Assembly (NCBI RefSeq): GCF_900099995.1
Contig: NZ_FNCZ01000001.1
Coordinates: 186,001-250,000, forward strand
DNA: 64,000 bases
Direction: 5' to 3'
Source of the DNA: Winogradskyella thalassocola
GTDB lineage: Bacteria > Bacteroidota > Bacteroidia > Flavobacteriales > Flavobacteriaceae
The translations under genes were made by a program, and so were the position numbers. Shown in pieces: positions 8,566 to 17,238 of the stretch; position 1 is the first letter of the stretch, and each line of letters opens with the position of its first letter. The notes beneath the pieces were generated by a model. It had not been told where the DNA came from. It did not search any database and was given only the letters and a program-made list of their open reading frames with translations.

Positions 8566-9566
8566 TGGCAAATATTAGAAAAGAATTAGAAAAACGCATC
8601 TTAGTTCTCGATGGAGCCATGGGAACGATGCTTCAACAATACAAATTCACAGAGGACGATTTTAGAGGAGAACGTTTTAAGGATTATCCGTCTCCACTAC
8701 AAGGCAATAATGATTTACTATCACTAACACAACCGGTTGCCATTGCAGAAATACATGCAAAGTATTTTGAAGCCGGAGCAGATATTGTAGAAACCAACAC
8801 CTTTTCGGGAACTACAATTGCCATGGCAGATTATGACATGGAAGATTTAGTGTACGAATTGAATTTTGAATCAGCAAAAATCGCCAAACAAGTCGCTGAT
8901 AAATTCACAAAAGAAAACCCTGAAAAACCACGTTTTGTAGCAGGAAGTATTGGTCCAACCAACAAAACAGCGAGTTTATCACCAGATGTGAACCGACCAG
9001 AATACAGAGCAATTACATTTAATGAATTACGCATCGCCTACAAGCAACAAGTTGAAGCACTTATTGATGGAGGTGTTGATCTGCTGTTAGTGGAAACCAT
9101 TTTTGATACTTTAAATGCTAAGGCCGCATTATTTGCTATTGAAGAAGTCAAAGAAGAACGTCATATCGATATCCCAATTATGGTTTCGGGAACCATTACT
9201 GATGCTTCTGGCAGAACCTTATCCGGACAAACAGTGGAGGCTTTTTTAGCTTCTATATCACACATCCCACTATTAAGTGTTGGCTTTAATTGTGCCCTGG
9301 GAGCAGAACAACTGAAGCCCTACTTGCAACGTTTATCTAACGAAACTGAGTTTTTTACCTCAGCACATCCTAATGCAGGTTTACCAAATGCCTTTGGAGA
9401 ATATGAAGAATCTCCAAAGCAAATGCAGCAATTCATTGAAGGGTATCTTAAAGATGACCTCATCAATATAATTGGTGGCTGTTGTGGCACGAGTCCTGCT
9501 CATATAAAAGCAATTGCTGAGGCAGCCAAGAACTACGAACCAAGAAAAACTGTCATTCCTGCATAA
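8565..9566 (+). CDS. Methionine synthase, homocysteine-binding subunit (split MetH, N-terminal part)
   Basis: The 333-residue homocysteine S-methyltransferase domain corresponds to the first module of cobalamin-dependent MetH. It has the N-terminal ILVLDGAMGTMLQQY, the first zinc cysteine in GFNCALG (about residue 243) and the paired zinc cysteines in GGCCGTSPAHI (about 305-306). The domain is complete, so this is one of two separately encoded MetH subunits rather than a truncation. The gene starts within the metZ stop. Its last codons and TAA stop are formed by a palindromic repeat (9555-9574), so the C-terminal TVIPA may be an add-on. Confidence 0.9.
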   Translation: MANIRKELEKRILVLDGAMGTMLQQYKFTEDDFRGERFKDYPSPLQGNNDLLSLTQPVAIAEIHAKYFEAGADIVETNTFSGTTIAMADYDMEDLVYELNFESAKIAKQVADKFTKENPEKPRFVAGSIGPTNKTASLSPDVNRPEYRAITFNELRIAYKQQVEALIDGGVDLLLVETIFDTLNAKAALFAIEEVKEERHIDIPIMVSGTITDASGRTLSGQTVEAFLASISHIPLLSVGFNCALGAEQLKPYLQRLSNETEFFTSAHPNAGLPNAFGEYEESPKQMQQFIEGYLKDDLINIIGGCCGTSPAHIKAIAEAAKNYEPRKTVIPA

Positions 9567-9574
9567 GCAGGAAT
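9555..9574. repeat. REP-like palindrome containing the stop codon of the MetH N-terminal gene
   Basis: ATTCCTGC (9555-9562) and GCAGGAAT (9567-9574) form a perfect 8-bp stem with loop ATAA, and the TAA stop lies in the loop. The element is followed by CTACTTTGA. A related copy is at 12291-12317, and a bare CCTGCGCAGG core is at 39631-39640. Short palindromes of this kind are a scattered intergenic repeat I recall from flavobacterial genomes. Confidence 0.65.
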
Positions 9575-9593
9575 CTACTTTGAAAAGACTGAC

Positions 9594-12284
9594 ATGACTG
9601 AAACAAAAAAATATCTTACACTCTCTGGTCTCGAACCTTTAGTGGTGACTCCTGAAAGTAATTTCATAAATATAGGAGAACGCACAAACGTTACTGGTTC
9701 TCGAAAATTTCTTCGTTTAATAAAAGAAGAAAAATACGACGAGGCCTTAGAAGTAGCCAGAGACCAAGTTGATGGTGGAGCTCAAATTCTAGATGTTAAT
9801 ATGGACGAAGGCATGTTAGATGGTGTTTATGCCATGACGACCTTCTTAAACCTCATTGCTTCAGAGCCCGATATTTCTAGAATTCCATTAATGATCGATA
9901 GTTCTAAATGGGAAATCATCGAAGCTGGACTTCAAGTTGCTCAAGGTAAATGTGTGGTTAATTCCATCAGTTTAAAGGAAGGAGAAGCGCAATTTAAGCA
10001 CCAAGCGAAGCTGATTAAACGTTATGGAGCCGCAGTCGTAGTCATGGCTTTTGATGAAGATGGTCAAGCCGATACTTACAACAGACGTGTAGAAATTTGT
10101 AGACGTTCGTATCATATTTTGGTTAACGAACTCAAATTCCCGCCTCAAGATATCATCTTTGATCCTAATATATTTCCTGTGGCAACAGGTATGGATGAGC
10201 ATCGCAGAAATGCACTCGACTTTTTTGAAGCCACCAAATGGATTCGCGAAAATCTACCTTATGCTAATGTTTCTGGTGGAGTCAGTAATGTGTCGTTTTC
10301 TTTTAGAGGTAATAACGTTGTTCGTGAAGCGATGCACTCCTCTTTTTTATATCATGCGATTAAAAATGGTATGAATATGGGAATCGTTAACCCAACAATG
10401 CTCGAGATCTATGACGAAATAGATAAAGATTTATTAGAACGGGTCGAAGATGTTTTGTTTGATAGACGCGATGATGCTACAGAACGCTTATTGGATTATG
10501 CCGAATCGGTAAAAGGCCAGAAAAAAGAACAGGAAGATAAAGTCTTAGAATGGAGAAGCGATCCTTTGCAAGAACGAATTACACACGCTTTAGTTAAAGG
10601 TATTGATGCCTTTATTATAGAAGATGTTGAAGAAGCACGAAAAGCTTCGGAGAAACCAATTCACGTTATAGAAGGTCATTTAATGATTGGTATGAATGTG
10701 GTTGGTGATTTATTTGGAAGTGGTAAAATGTTCTTACCACAAGTGGTAAAATCGGCTCGAGTCATGAAAAAGGCGGTGGCCTATCTTCAACCCTTCATTG
10801 AAGCTGAAAAAGACGGAAAACAAGAATTTGCAGGTCGAATTTTAATGGCAACCGTAAAAGGAGATGTGCATGATATTGGAAAGAATATTGTGAGTGTCGT
10901 TCTAGGTTGTAATAATTATGAAATCATTGATCTTGGAGTTATGGTACCACCTGAAAAAATTGTGGAAACAGCCATAAGAGAAAAGGTGGATATTATTGGG
11001 CTAAGCGGCCTAATTACACCTTCTCTTGATGAAATGGTTTACGTCTCTAAAGCACTCGAAAAACAAAACGTTAAAATTCCAATTATAATTGGAGGAGCCA
11101 CAACCTCTAGAGCACATTCTGCCGTAAAAATCGCACCACATTATAGCAATACTGTAGTGTATATTAATGATGCCTCACGAGCTGTAACAGTAGTTGGCGA
11201 TTTATTAAAAAAGGACAGTGAGATTTATAAAGATCAGATTCGGGAGGAGTATGATAAATTCCGAGAACAATTCTTAAAACGCACCAAGAAAAAAGAATAT
11301 TTAACGATTGCTGAAGCTCGAAAAAACAAATTCAAAATTAATTGGAACACCTCTGAAATTGTAAAACCAAAACAATTAGGTATTCAAATATTAGACGGTT
11401 TTGATATTACCAAACTTGAAGATTTTATCGATTGGTCTCCCTTTTTTAGAAGTTGGGATTTGCATGGAAAATACCCAGCAATTTTAACGGATGAAATCGT
11501 TGGTGAACAAGCCACCATTTTATTTGCTGATGCACAAGAATTACTGAAACGTATTTTTGATGAAAAATTACTGAAGGCAAAAGGCATCTTCGGGTTGTTT
11601 GAAGCTAATACAGTGAATGATGATGATATTGAAATTACACTACCAGAAGGTCATGTTGAGCGCAGTCGAAGCACATATGAGTTTTTAACCCTTCGTCAGC
11701 AATCTAAAAAAGCAGCAGGAAAACCCAACATTGCTTTATCAGATTTTATTGCTCCAAAAGCCACAGGAAAACAAGATTATATGGGATGTTTTTGTGTCTC
11801 TACAGGATTCGGAACTCATGAGTTAGCTGCAAAATTTGAAGCTGATCACGATGATTACAATTCTATTATGATTAAAGCTTTAGCCGATCGTTTAGCTGAA
11901 GCTTTTGCAGAATATTTACATAAAGAGGTACGAATTAACCATTGGAATTATACTGATGATGACAACTTAACTAACGATGATTTAATTAAAGAAAGTTATA
12001 AAGGTATTCGTCCCGCTCCAGGTTATCCTGCGTGTCCAGATCATTTAGAAAAGAAAACGATTTGGAAGCTTTTAAATGTTGAAGAAAACATTGGTGTAAA
12101 ACTAACGGAGAGTTTAGCGATGTGGCCAGCAGCGAGTGTGAGCGGTTATTATTTCGCCAATCCTGAAGCGCGTTATTTTGGATTAGGAAAAATTAAAGAA
12201 GATCAAATTGAAGATTATTCCAAACGAAGAGAAATTTCAAATGAAGAAGCAACAAAATGGTTGAGTCCTAATATTGCAGATTAG
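9594..12284 (+). CDS. metH: Methionine synthase, folate/cobalamin/activation subunit (split MetH, C-terminal part)
   Basis: The 896-residue protein carries the rest of cobalamin-dependent methionine synthase. It has a pterin-binding domain ([14 protein letters not shown] near 26-39), a B12 cap and Rossmann region with the DVHDIG motif (D424, cobalt-ligating H426, G429), and the SAM-dependent activation domain (about 570-890, with [12 protein letters not shown]). It transfers a methyl group from methyl-tetrahydrofolate to homocysteine together with the upstream subunit. The gap from the N-terminal gene is 27 bases and holds the palindromic repeat. Both parts have intact domain ends, as known for many Bacteroidota. 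Confidence 0.95.
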   Translation: MTETKKYLTLSGLEPLVVTPESNFINIGERTNVTGSRKFLRLIKEEKYDEALEVARDQVDGGAQILDVNMDEGMLDGVYAMTTFLNLIASEPDISRIPLMIDSSKWEIIEAGLQVAQGKCVVNSISLKEGEAQFKHQAKLIKRYGAAVVVMAFDEDGQADTYNRRVEICRRSYHILVNELKFPPQDIIFDPNIFPVATGMDEHRRNALDFFEATKWIRENLPYANVSGGVSNVSFSFRGNNVVREAMHSSFLYHAIKNGMNMGIVNPTMLEIYDEIDKDLLERVEDVLFDRRDDATERLLDYAESVKGQKKEQEDKVLEWRSDPLQERITHALVKGIDAFIIEDVEEARKASEKPIHVIEGHLMIGMNVVGDLFGSGKMFLPQVVKSARVMKKAVAYLQPFIEAEKDGKQEFAGRILMATVKGDVHDIGKNIVSVVLGCNNYEIIDLGVMVPPEKIVETAIREKVDIIGLSGLITPSLDEMVYVSKALEKQNVKIPIIIGGATTSRAHSAVKIAPHYSNTVVYINDASRAVTVVGDLLKKDSEIYKDQIREEYDKFREQFLKRTKKKEYLTIAEARKNKFKINWNTSEIVKPKQLGIQILDGFDITKLEDFIDWSPFFRSWDLHGKYPAILTDEIVGEQATILFADAQELLKRIFDEKLLKAKGIFGLFEANTVNDDDIEITLPEGHVERSRSTYEFLTLRQQSKKAAGKPNIALSDFIAPKATGKQDYMGCFCVSTGFGTHELAAKFEADHDDYNSIMIKALADRLAEAFAEYLHKEVRINHWNYTDDDNLTNDDLIKESYKGIRPAPGYPACPDHLEKKTIWKLLNVEENIGVKLTESLAMWPAASVSGYYFANPEARYFGLGKIKEDQIEDYSKRREISNEEATKWLSPNIAD

Positions 12285-12290
12285 TTGTTT

Positions 12291-12317
12291 TTCCTGCGCA
12301 GACAGGAATCTATTTTA
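12291..12317. repeat. REP-like palindrome, second copy
   Basis: TTCCTG (12291-12296) and CAGGAA (12303-12308) form a hairpin followed by TCTATTTTA. The sequence and tail resemble the copy at 9555-9580. It lies between the C-terminal metH gene and metF. Confidence 0.6.
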
Positions 12318-12343
12318 GAATATAATTAGTAATTAAAGAGATA

Positions 12344-12357
12344 CCCACTTTCGTGGG
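12344..12357. repeat. Small hairpin before metF
   Basis: CCCAC (12344-12348) pairs with GTGGG (12353-12357) around the loop TTTC, 8 bases before the metF ATG. It is possibly another palindromic repeat unit. Lying next to the ribosome-binding region, it might affect metF translation. Confidence 0.45.
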
Positions 12358-12365
12358 CAATTGAT

Positions 12366-13319
12366 ATGAAAGTAACAGACCACATAAAAAACGCCAACGG
12401 AAAAACACTATTTTCTTTTGAAATTATTCCACCAAAAAAAGGAAATAGCATTCAGCAACTCTATAATAATATTGAGCCTTTAATGGAATTTAAACCTCCT
12501 TTTATAGATGTTACCACCTCTAGAGAAGAGTATCTCTACATTGAAAAAGACGGCCTCTTAGATCGGAAAATCACGCGTATGCGACCTGGAACTGTTGGTA
12601 TTTGTGCCGCTATAAAGCATAAATATGACGTTGATACTGTGCCACATGTATTGTGCGGTGGATTTACAAAAGAAGAGACTGAATACTTATTAGTAGATTG
12701 TCATTATTTAGGGATAAATAACGTGATGGCTTTGCGAGGAGATGCCATGAAACATCAGCAATATTTTGAAGCTTGTGATGGCGGACACCAATTTGCTAAA
12801 GGCTTAGTGAGTCAAATTCAAAATTTAAATAAAGGACATTATTTACATGATGTACTTGAAGCAGATGATAAATCCGATTTTTGCATTGGTGTTGCTGGTT
12901 ATCCTGAAAAACATATTGAAGCACCTTCCTTAAGGACGGACTTAAAACGACTAAAAGAAAAAGTAGATGCAGGTGCCGATTATGTGGTGACACAAATGTT
13001 TTTTGACAATAAAAAGTATTTTGATTTTGTTAAAGCAGCCAAAGCAGAAGGGATTAATGTACCTATAATTCCGGGAATAAAACCAATAGCTGTAAAGCGT
13101 CATTTACAATTATTACCACAAGTGTTTAAAATTGATTTACCCGAAGATTTAATTGAAGCTGTAGACCGTTGTAAATCTAATGAACAGGTTAGACAAGTTG
13201 GTGTTGAATGGGCAATTTCGCAATCTAAAGAGTTACAACAAGCCGGTGTCCCAGTACTTCATTATTATTCGATGGGAAAGAGTGATAATGTAAAAGCGAT
13301 TGCTTCTGAGTTGTTTTAG
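12366..13319 (+). CDS. metF: Methylenetetrahydrofolate reductase
   Basis: The 317-residue FAD enzyme with a TIM-barrel fold reduces 5,10-methylene-THF to 5-methyl-THF, the methyl donor for MetH. Recognisable segments are FSFEIIPPKKG (residues 17-27), DVTTSREEY, the NNVMALRGD loop that contacts folate and flavin, and YVVTQMFFDNKKYFDF with the PGIKPI loop. Its place as the last gene of the metZ-metH block, all on one strand behind the SAM riboswitch, gives a coherent methionine-synthesis operon. Confidence 0.95.
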   Translation: MKVTDHIKNANGKTLFSFEIIPPKKGNSIQQLYNNIEPLMEFKPPFIDVTTSREEYLYIEKDGLLDRKITRMRPGTVGICAAIKHKYDVDTVPHVLCGGFTKEETEYLLVDCHYLGINNVMALRGDAMKHQQYFEACDGGHQFAKGLVSQIQNLNKGHYLHDVLEADDKSDFCIGVAGYPEKHIEAPSLRTDLKRLKEKVDAGADYVVTQMFFDNKKYFDFVKAAKAEGINVPIIPGIKPIAVKRHLQLLPQVFKIDLPEDLIEAVDRCKSNEQVRQVGVEWAISQSKELQQAGVPVLHYYSMGKSDNVKAIASELF

Positions 13320-13331
13320 AGCTACTATTAT

Positions 13332-14168
13332 TTATTTCTTTTTAGTTACAACATTCAATGTTAAACCTAATACAATAAGTAAAATTCCTAAAACGCTCCA
13401 AACCGTATAGATTTCACCAAACCAGAATAAGCCGATGATCATGGTGAAAATAACTTCAAGATATTTAAGAGGAGCTACTTGATTGGTTTCTCCGGCTTGC
13501 ATAGCTTTGGTCATGTACAACTGTGCAAAATAGCCAAAAACACCTAAGCTTAATAACACTAGCCATTCTTTACCAACAGGATTTACCCAATCGTTAATAG
13601 CTAACACACCGCCAATAACCGCTGATATAATCATAAAATAATTGACTACAACCACTGGGTGATCTCCACTTCCAATTTTTCGTATGGTAATGTAAACCAG
13701 ACCAACAAACACTGCCGATATTAATGCAAACACAATTCCTTTAATTTCCATGTCGGTATCAAATCCTTTCAACACAAGTACACCTATAAATGCAATTAGA
13801 AAAAACAACCATTGTATCGGTTTTATTTTTTCATTTAGAAATAGTAAGGCAAAAAATGCGGCAAAAATCGGACCTATATATCGTATTGAAACCGCTGTTC
13901 CCATCGCAATATATTTTATAGATAAAAAGAATAATGTCATTGAAATGAGTCCGAAGATACTTCGCATTATCAATAATCCTTTTTTATTTCCAAGTAGGGA
14001 AATTTTGTTTTTTAACAAGAATGGCATCGTAAAAAACAACGACCCTATAGATCTAAAAAATACAATTTGATAGACACTAAAATGGTCTAAAGACTTCACA
14101 AAAGCATTCATAAATGTAAATGCCAGCGCACTAATTATCATGTATTTTATGGCCTCTTTCAAAATCAA
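13332..14168 (-). CDS. EamA/DMT superfamily transporter
   Basis: The 278-residue protein has about ten hydrophobic helices arranged as two EamA repeats (about 8-135 and 145-275). Features include an FVKSLDHFSVYQIVFFRSIGS-like start and the second-repeat end EVIFTMIIGLFWFGEIYTVWSVLG. Members of the drug/metabolite transporter superfamily export amino acids or metabolites, and the substrate cannot be told here. It converges with metF with only 12 bases between stops and does not belong to the methionine operon. Confidence 0.88.
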   Translation of the reverse strand: MILKEAIKYMIISALAFTFMNAFVKSLDHFSVYQIVFFRSIGSLFFTMPFLLKNKISLLGNKKGLLIMRSIFGLISMTLFFLSIKYIAMGTAVSIRYIGPIFAAFFALLFLNEKIKPIQWLFFLIAFIGVLVLKGFDTDMEIKGIVFALISAVFVGLVYITIRKIGSGDHPVVVVNYFMIISAVIGGVLAINDWVNPVGKEWLVLLSLGVFGYFAQLYMTKAMQAGETNQVAPLKYLEVIFTMIIGLFWFGEIYTVWSVLGILLIVLGLTLNVVTKKK

Positions 14169-14295
14169 CGTTATTTAAAAAAATGTGGACTATCTCATGG
14201 TTTCGAAAGGGCAATTTACGTATAAATCTGCGTTCCGATTAACAAGTTTATATCAAATTATGGGTTGATTACACCACCAGAATTAATGGTAAAAT

Positions 14296-14328
14296 AAAAG
14301 AGCAACTTAGATGTTAAGTTGCTCTTTT
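14296..14328. terminator. Rho-independent-type terminator hairpin
   Basis: Left arm 14296-14309 (AAAAGAGCAACTTA) and right arm 14315-14328 (TAAGTTGCTCTTTT) form a perfect 14-bp stem with a 5-base loop and A/T tracts. It lies 22 bases past the stop of the minus-strand T9SS protein gene and probably terminates it. Between here and 14168 there is no gene. Confidence 0.85.
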
Positions 14329-14350
14329 CTATTAAAACTTAAACTATTAA

Positions 14351-15316
14351 TTATTCAACAATAAACCTTTTTGTTGTAACCGCATTATCTCCAGAAATTT
14401 TCAATAAATAAATACCACTTTTTAAAGAAGAAACATTTAATTTATTTTCAACTAATTCTTTTTGCTCTAGAACTTTTGCTCCTAAAATATTGAACACACT
14501 TACAGAAGTTATATCAACATTTCCAGCTTCAATTGCTAAGAAATTTTTTGCAGGATTAGGATATACAATAATTTTTGCAGCTAAAACATCATTTACAGAT
14601 GCTGTAGGGTCTGCAGCAAGCGAAAAATTGTCATAAAACACTTCAGTATCACCATCAATTGACCCTAAAGATCTAATATAAACCACAGCAAAAGTATTTG
14701 TTGCCGTAAAAGAAACCGTGGTAAATGTAGCCCATTCATCAGCAGCCGCGATATCCATATAAGCATCAATACTCGCATCAGCAGAACCGTTGGCATCTAT
14801 ACCAACCTCATCCGTAATTTCGGTATTTAAAATGTATACTTCTGAATCAGTACCTGAAGCCTCAGAACGTGAATCAACTGAAAAAATATAATTAGCACCA
14901 ATCGTAAGTCCCTCTACCTTTTGATATATACGGCGAGAACTTCCTGTTATTGATGGGTTTCCATCGTCATACAATTTAACCCCTCTTGTTCCGTTATTTC
15001 CACTACTTGTAGATCCTGGTTGTTCATCCAAAGAACCTTCCATTCCAAGGTATTTAATTTCTAAAGCATCTTCTAAAGCAGAATTATTCCAAATGGCTCT
15101 ATAAGGGCTAGTTATATTTGCACCACTTTCATCCTCTATTTCACTATTAGGAGTCATATCATAAGCATCTGCATTATCACTTGTACTACTTGTATGATCA
15201 TCACAAGTAGGATTTAACATAAGGTTTTGACTCCAACCGTAATTAAAACACAAACTGAACACCAATAAGAAGTAAAATGGTTTTGTTTGTTGTGTAAAAA
15301 GTAATTTTGTTTTCAT
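14351..15316 (-). CDS. Secreted protein with carbohydrate-binding-like domain and T9SS sorting tail
   Basis: The 321-residue protein has a signal sequence ending near GWSQ (residue 30). Its central beta-rich region of about 200 residues resembles CBM4/9-like or galactose-binding-like jelly rolls (GVKLYDDGNPS, RIYQKVEGLTIGANYIFSVDSRSE, VFYDNFSLAADP). The C-terminal type A sorting domain starts near IIVYPNPAKN and ends KRFIVE. No catalytic module was recognised. It is expected to be carried to the surface or medium by type IX secretion. A tandem TGGTNNACCA operator and promoter lie 40 bases upstream, identical in layout to those of the SusC gene, which ties it to the alginate regulon. Confidence 0.82.
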   Translation of the reverse strand: MKTKLLFTQQTKPFYFLLVFSLCFNYGWSQNLMLNPTCDDHTSSTSDNADAYDMTPNSEIEDESGANITSPYRAIWNNSALEDALEIKYLGMEGSLDEQPGSTSSGNNGTRGVKLYDDGNPSITGSSRRIYQKVEGLTIGANYIFSVDSRSEASGTDSEVYILNTEITDEVGIDANGSADASIDAYMDIAAADEWATFTTVSFTATNTFAVVYIRSLGSIDGDTEVFYDNFSLAADPTASVNDVLAAKIIVYPNPAKNFLAIEAGNVDITSVSVFNILGAKVLEQKELVENKLNVSSLKSGIYLLKISGDNAVTTKRFIVE

Positions 15317-15355
15317 AATTATTATTTTAATTAGTTAATATTTAGATTATTAAAC

Positions 15356-15378
15356 TGGTTAACCAATCTGGTATACCA
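15356..15378 (-). promoter_or_regulatory. Tandem GntR-type operators before the T9SS protein gene
   Basis: TGGTTAACCA (15356-15365) and TGGTATACCA (15369-15378) are two 10-bp palindromes with centres 13 bp apart. The distal one touches the predicted -7 element (15377-15384). The sequence resembles the E. coli UxuR/ExuR operator core TTGGTATACCAA that I recall, in keeping with an FCD-type GntR regulator of uronate genes. Confidence 0.75.
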
Positions 15379-15417
15379 AATATAATAAAAAAAACATACA
15401 CTATAACGTTTTCGTAA
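15377..15417 (-). promoter_or_regulatory. Predicted promoter and upstream element of the T9SS protein gene
   Basis: On the minus strand, TATATTTG (complement of 15377-15384) matches the -7 consensus TAnnTTTG. Nineteen bases upstream, TTA (15404-15406) occupies the -33 position and is part of TTACGAAAACGTT (complement of 15405-15417). The same 13-mer occurs at the identical distance in the SusC promoter. Confidence 0.6.
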
Positions 15418-15579
15418 TTAAATTAGCATAAAAAGGAAATTTTTTGATGCGTATTGAAAAAATACTGTCACAATAGTTATTAAAACAGCAATAATTTAAC
15501 ATATATATTACGTGCGGAATTGTACTGCATATTCCCTAACACTAAAAACTATATTAGTGTATCATTATACAATTGACTT

Positions 15580-16022
15580 ATGAAAAATAAATTATTAGTC
15601 TTATTTATATTTTACTGTTTTCCGCATGCAAGTAATGCTCAAGTTGTTTTAAACGCAAATGGTATTGGCAATACTTACGTAGATATAAATGCCGTTTTGG
15701 CCCCTGGCTATAATGTTATTGAAGTACCAGATTGCAATCACACCGATCTAATGATTCTATATACACATGGCAAGATGGTACCACTTTTGAAAGGCCAAAA
15801 TGGGGAATTTACAGAAGCCTAATTAATAGTGATGATTTACAAGATGAAGACGTGTTATTCAACAACTTTAGTATTGAAGAGACTGATCCTTATAAAGATA
15901 GTGTTACGCTTAACAATATAGATCCAAAAGATTACGATAGTGTGCAACTGTTTGACAGTTCTGGCAAAGAAATACCTATATCTAAGCGAACAATTAAGAA
16001 CTTAAAAGGTATGATTGAGTAG
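15580..16022 (+). pseudogene. Remnant of a secreted polysaccharide-lyase-like gene with internal deletion and lost C-terminus
   Basis: The first frame (15580-15822) starts with a good signal peptide (to SNAQ, residue 21) and continues VVLNANGIGNTYVDINAVL to PDCNHTDL, then turns to nonsense. The next frame picks up IYTWQDGTTFERPKWGIYRSL and EDVLFNNFSIEET, ending at 16022. Both pieces resemble the start and end of flavobacterial secreted proteins of about 400 residues with a heparin-lyase-I/concanavalin-like fold, from memory and not from a search. The junction is near 15750 and out of frame, and the whole catalytic middle is missing. The end (VQLFDSSGKEIPISK to LKGM) looks like a sorting tail cut short. 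It is not functional as a lyase. Confidence 0.7.
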
Positions 16023-16039
16023 TTATTTTAAAAAATGAA

Positions 16040-16555
16040 TTACCCTTTTAATACGTTTTTTAAACTACTATATGACAGCCGTTTTATTTCTTCGAGCGAT
16101 TGATTGCAATCAATATTTAGTAATTCAATAGGAAATGAATGACTCGCATATTTTGATTTTTCTTTGTTTTCTGCAGAGACAACAATGATGCCATCTATAG
16201 AACCGTCACTGAGACTTTTAATATAATTTAACTCTTTAGCGTCAGAATTAAAAGATTGATAAAACAAAATTCTATATCCTAAGTTTTCAGCCGATTTTTG
16301 CAAATGGCAAAGCGACTGACTATAACATGCTTCCGTTACTTCGGGAACAATTACAGCAATAGAACCCGTTTTCTGCATTCTAAGAGAAACAGCATAACTA
16401 TTAGGTATATAGTCATGCTGTTTAGCTATTGTTTTAATTGTTTCTCGCGTAGCCTTACTAATATCTAGCTTATTATTTAAAGCTTTAGATACTGTAGATA
16501 TTGAATATCCAGATAAAGACGAAAGTTCTTTTATAGTTACGGCTGACGATTTCAA
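16040..16555 (-). pseudogene. Truncated LacI-family regulator (HTH plus part of the ligand domain)
   Basis: The 171-residue product is about half the usual 330-345. The LacI helix-turn-helix and hinge are intact (VTIKELSSLSGYSISTVSKALNN, residues 6-28; SYAVSLRMQKTGSIAVIVPEV, 53-73). The first sub-domain follows to about residue 140 (GIIVVSAENKEKS). The protein then ends in an unrelated-looking tail, so the second sub-domain and effector cleft are missing. It follows kdgA by 3 bases, so it would be co-transcribed with the kdgK operon. It could be dead, or still bind DNA without a sugar response. It converges on the decayed lyase gene 17 bases away. Confidence 0.65.
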
Positions 16556-16558
16556 TAG

Positions 16559-17227
16559 TTATGATTTTAGAGCACTAATAATACTTAATGCATTTCTGGT
16601 ATCCGATTCAATTTTTGCTAAATCATAGTTACCATCTGCACCTTTTGCTATCAATTGAGAACCCATACCAACACAAGTTACTCCGGCTTTAAACCAACCT
16701 TCTAAGTTTTCTTTAGTTGGAGCAACACCACCTGTTGGCATCACGCTTGTCCAAGGCTGAGGCCCTTTAATGGCTTTAACAAATGCCGGACCGTAAATAT
16801 CTCCTGGAAATAATTTTACAACCTCACAACCGAGTTCTTCAGCTCTACAAATTTCAGTTAATGTTCCACATCCTGGTGACCAAGCTACTTTACGTCTATT
16901 ACAAACTATTGCAATATCTTCTCTTAAAACAGGTGTTACAATAAAGTTAGCACCAAGTGCCATAAAACGAGAGGCAGATGCTGCATCTGTAACCGAACCA
17001 ACTCCCATAATCATTCCTGGTAATTCTTTAAGTACCCATTTGTTAAGCTCTCCAAAAACTTCGTGAGCAAAATCACCTCTTGCTGTAAACTCTAGTAAAC
17101 GTGCCCCACCATCGTAAGTTGCTTTGATTACTTTTTTGCTAATTTCTAAATCCGGATTATAAAACAATGGAACCATTCCGGTTTGTTTCATAACATTTGC
17201 GACTTCTATTCTTGTATATTTTGCCAT
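16559..17227 (-). CDS. kdgA: KDPG aldolase (2-dehydro-3-deoxy-6-phosphogluconate aldolase)
   Basis: The 222-residue class I aldolase splits KDPG to pyruvate and glyceraldehyde-3-phosphate, the last step of alginate monomer catabolism. The Schiff-base lysine is K138 in CEVVKLFPGD. The EFTARGD segment (46-52) carries the catalytic glutamate, and MGVGSVTDA and MPTGGVAPT contact phosphate. It sits in one run with the PPi-type PFK gene (11 bases) and kdgK upstream. Some members also act on 4-hydroxy-2-oxoglutarate. Confidence 0.94.
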   Translation of the reverse strand: MAKYTRIEVANVMKQTGMVPLFYNPDLEISKKVIKATYDGGARLLEFTARGDFAHEVFGELNKWVLKELPGMIMGVGSVTDAASASRFMALGANFIVTPVLREDIAIVCNRRKVAWSPGCGTLTEICRAEELGCEVVKLFPGDIYGPAFVKAIKGPQPWTSVMPTGGVAPTKENLEGWFKAGVTCVGMGSQLIAKGADGNYDLAKIESDTRNALSIISALKS

Positions 17228-17238
17228 ATCTTTTTATT

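Noticed and set aside
8565..12284. MetH in two frames might be a frameshifted single gene
   Set aside because: Both parts begin and end at complete domain borders, each has a good start, and split MetH is known in Bacteroidota.
13750..14070. 106-residue plus-strand ORF opposite the EamA transporter
   Set aside because: The transporter on the other strand is clearly coding. The ORF has no recognisable domain.
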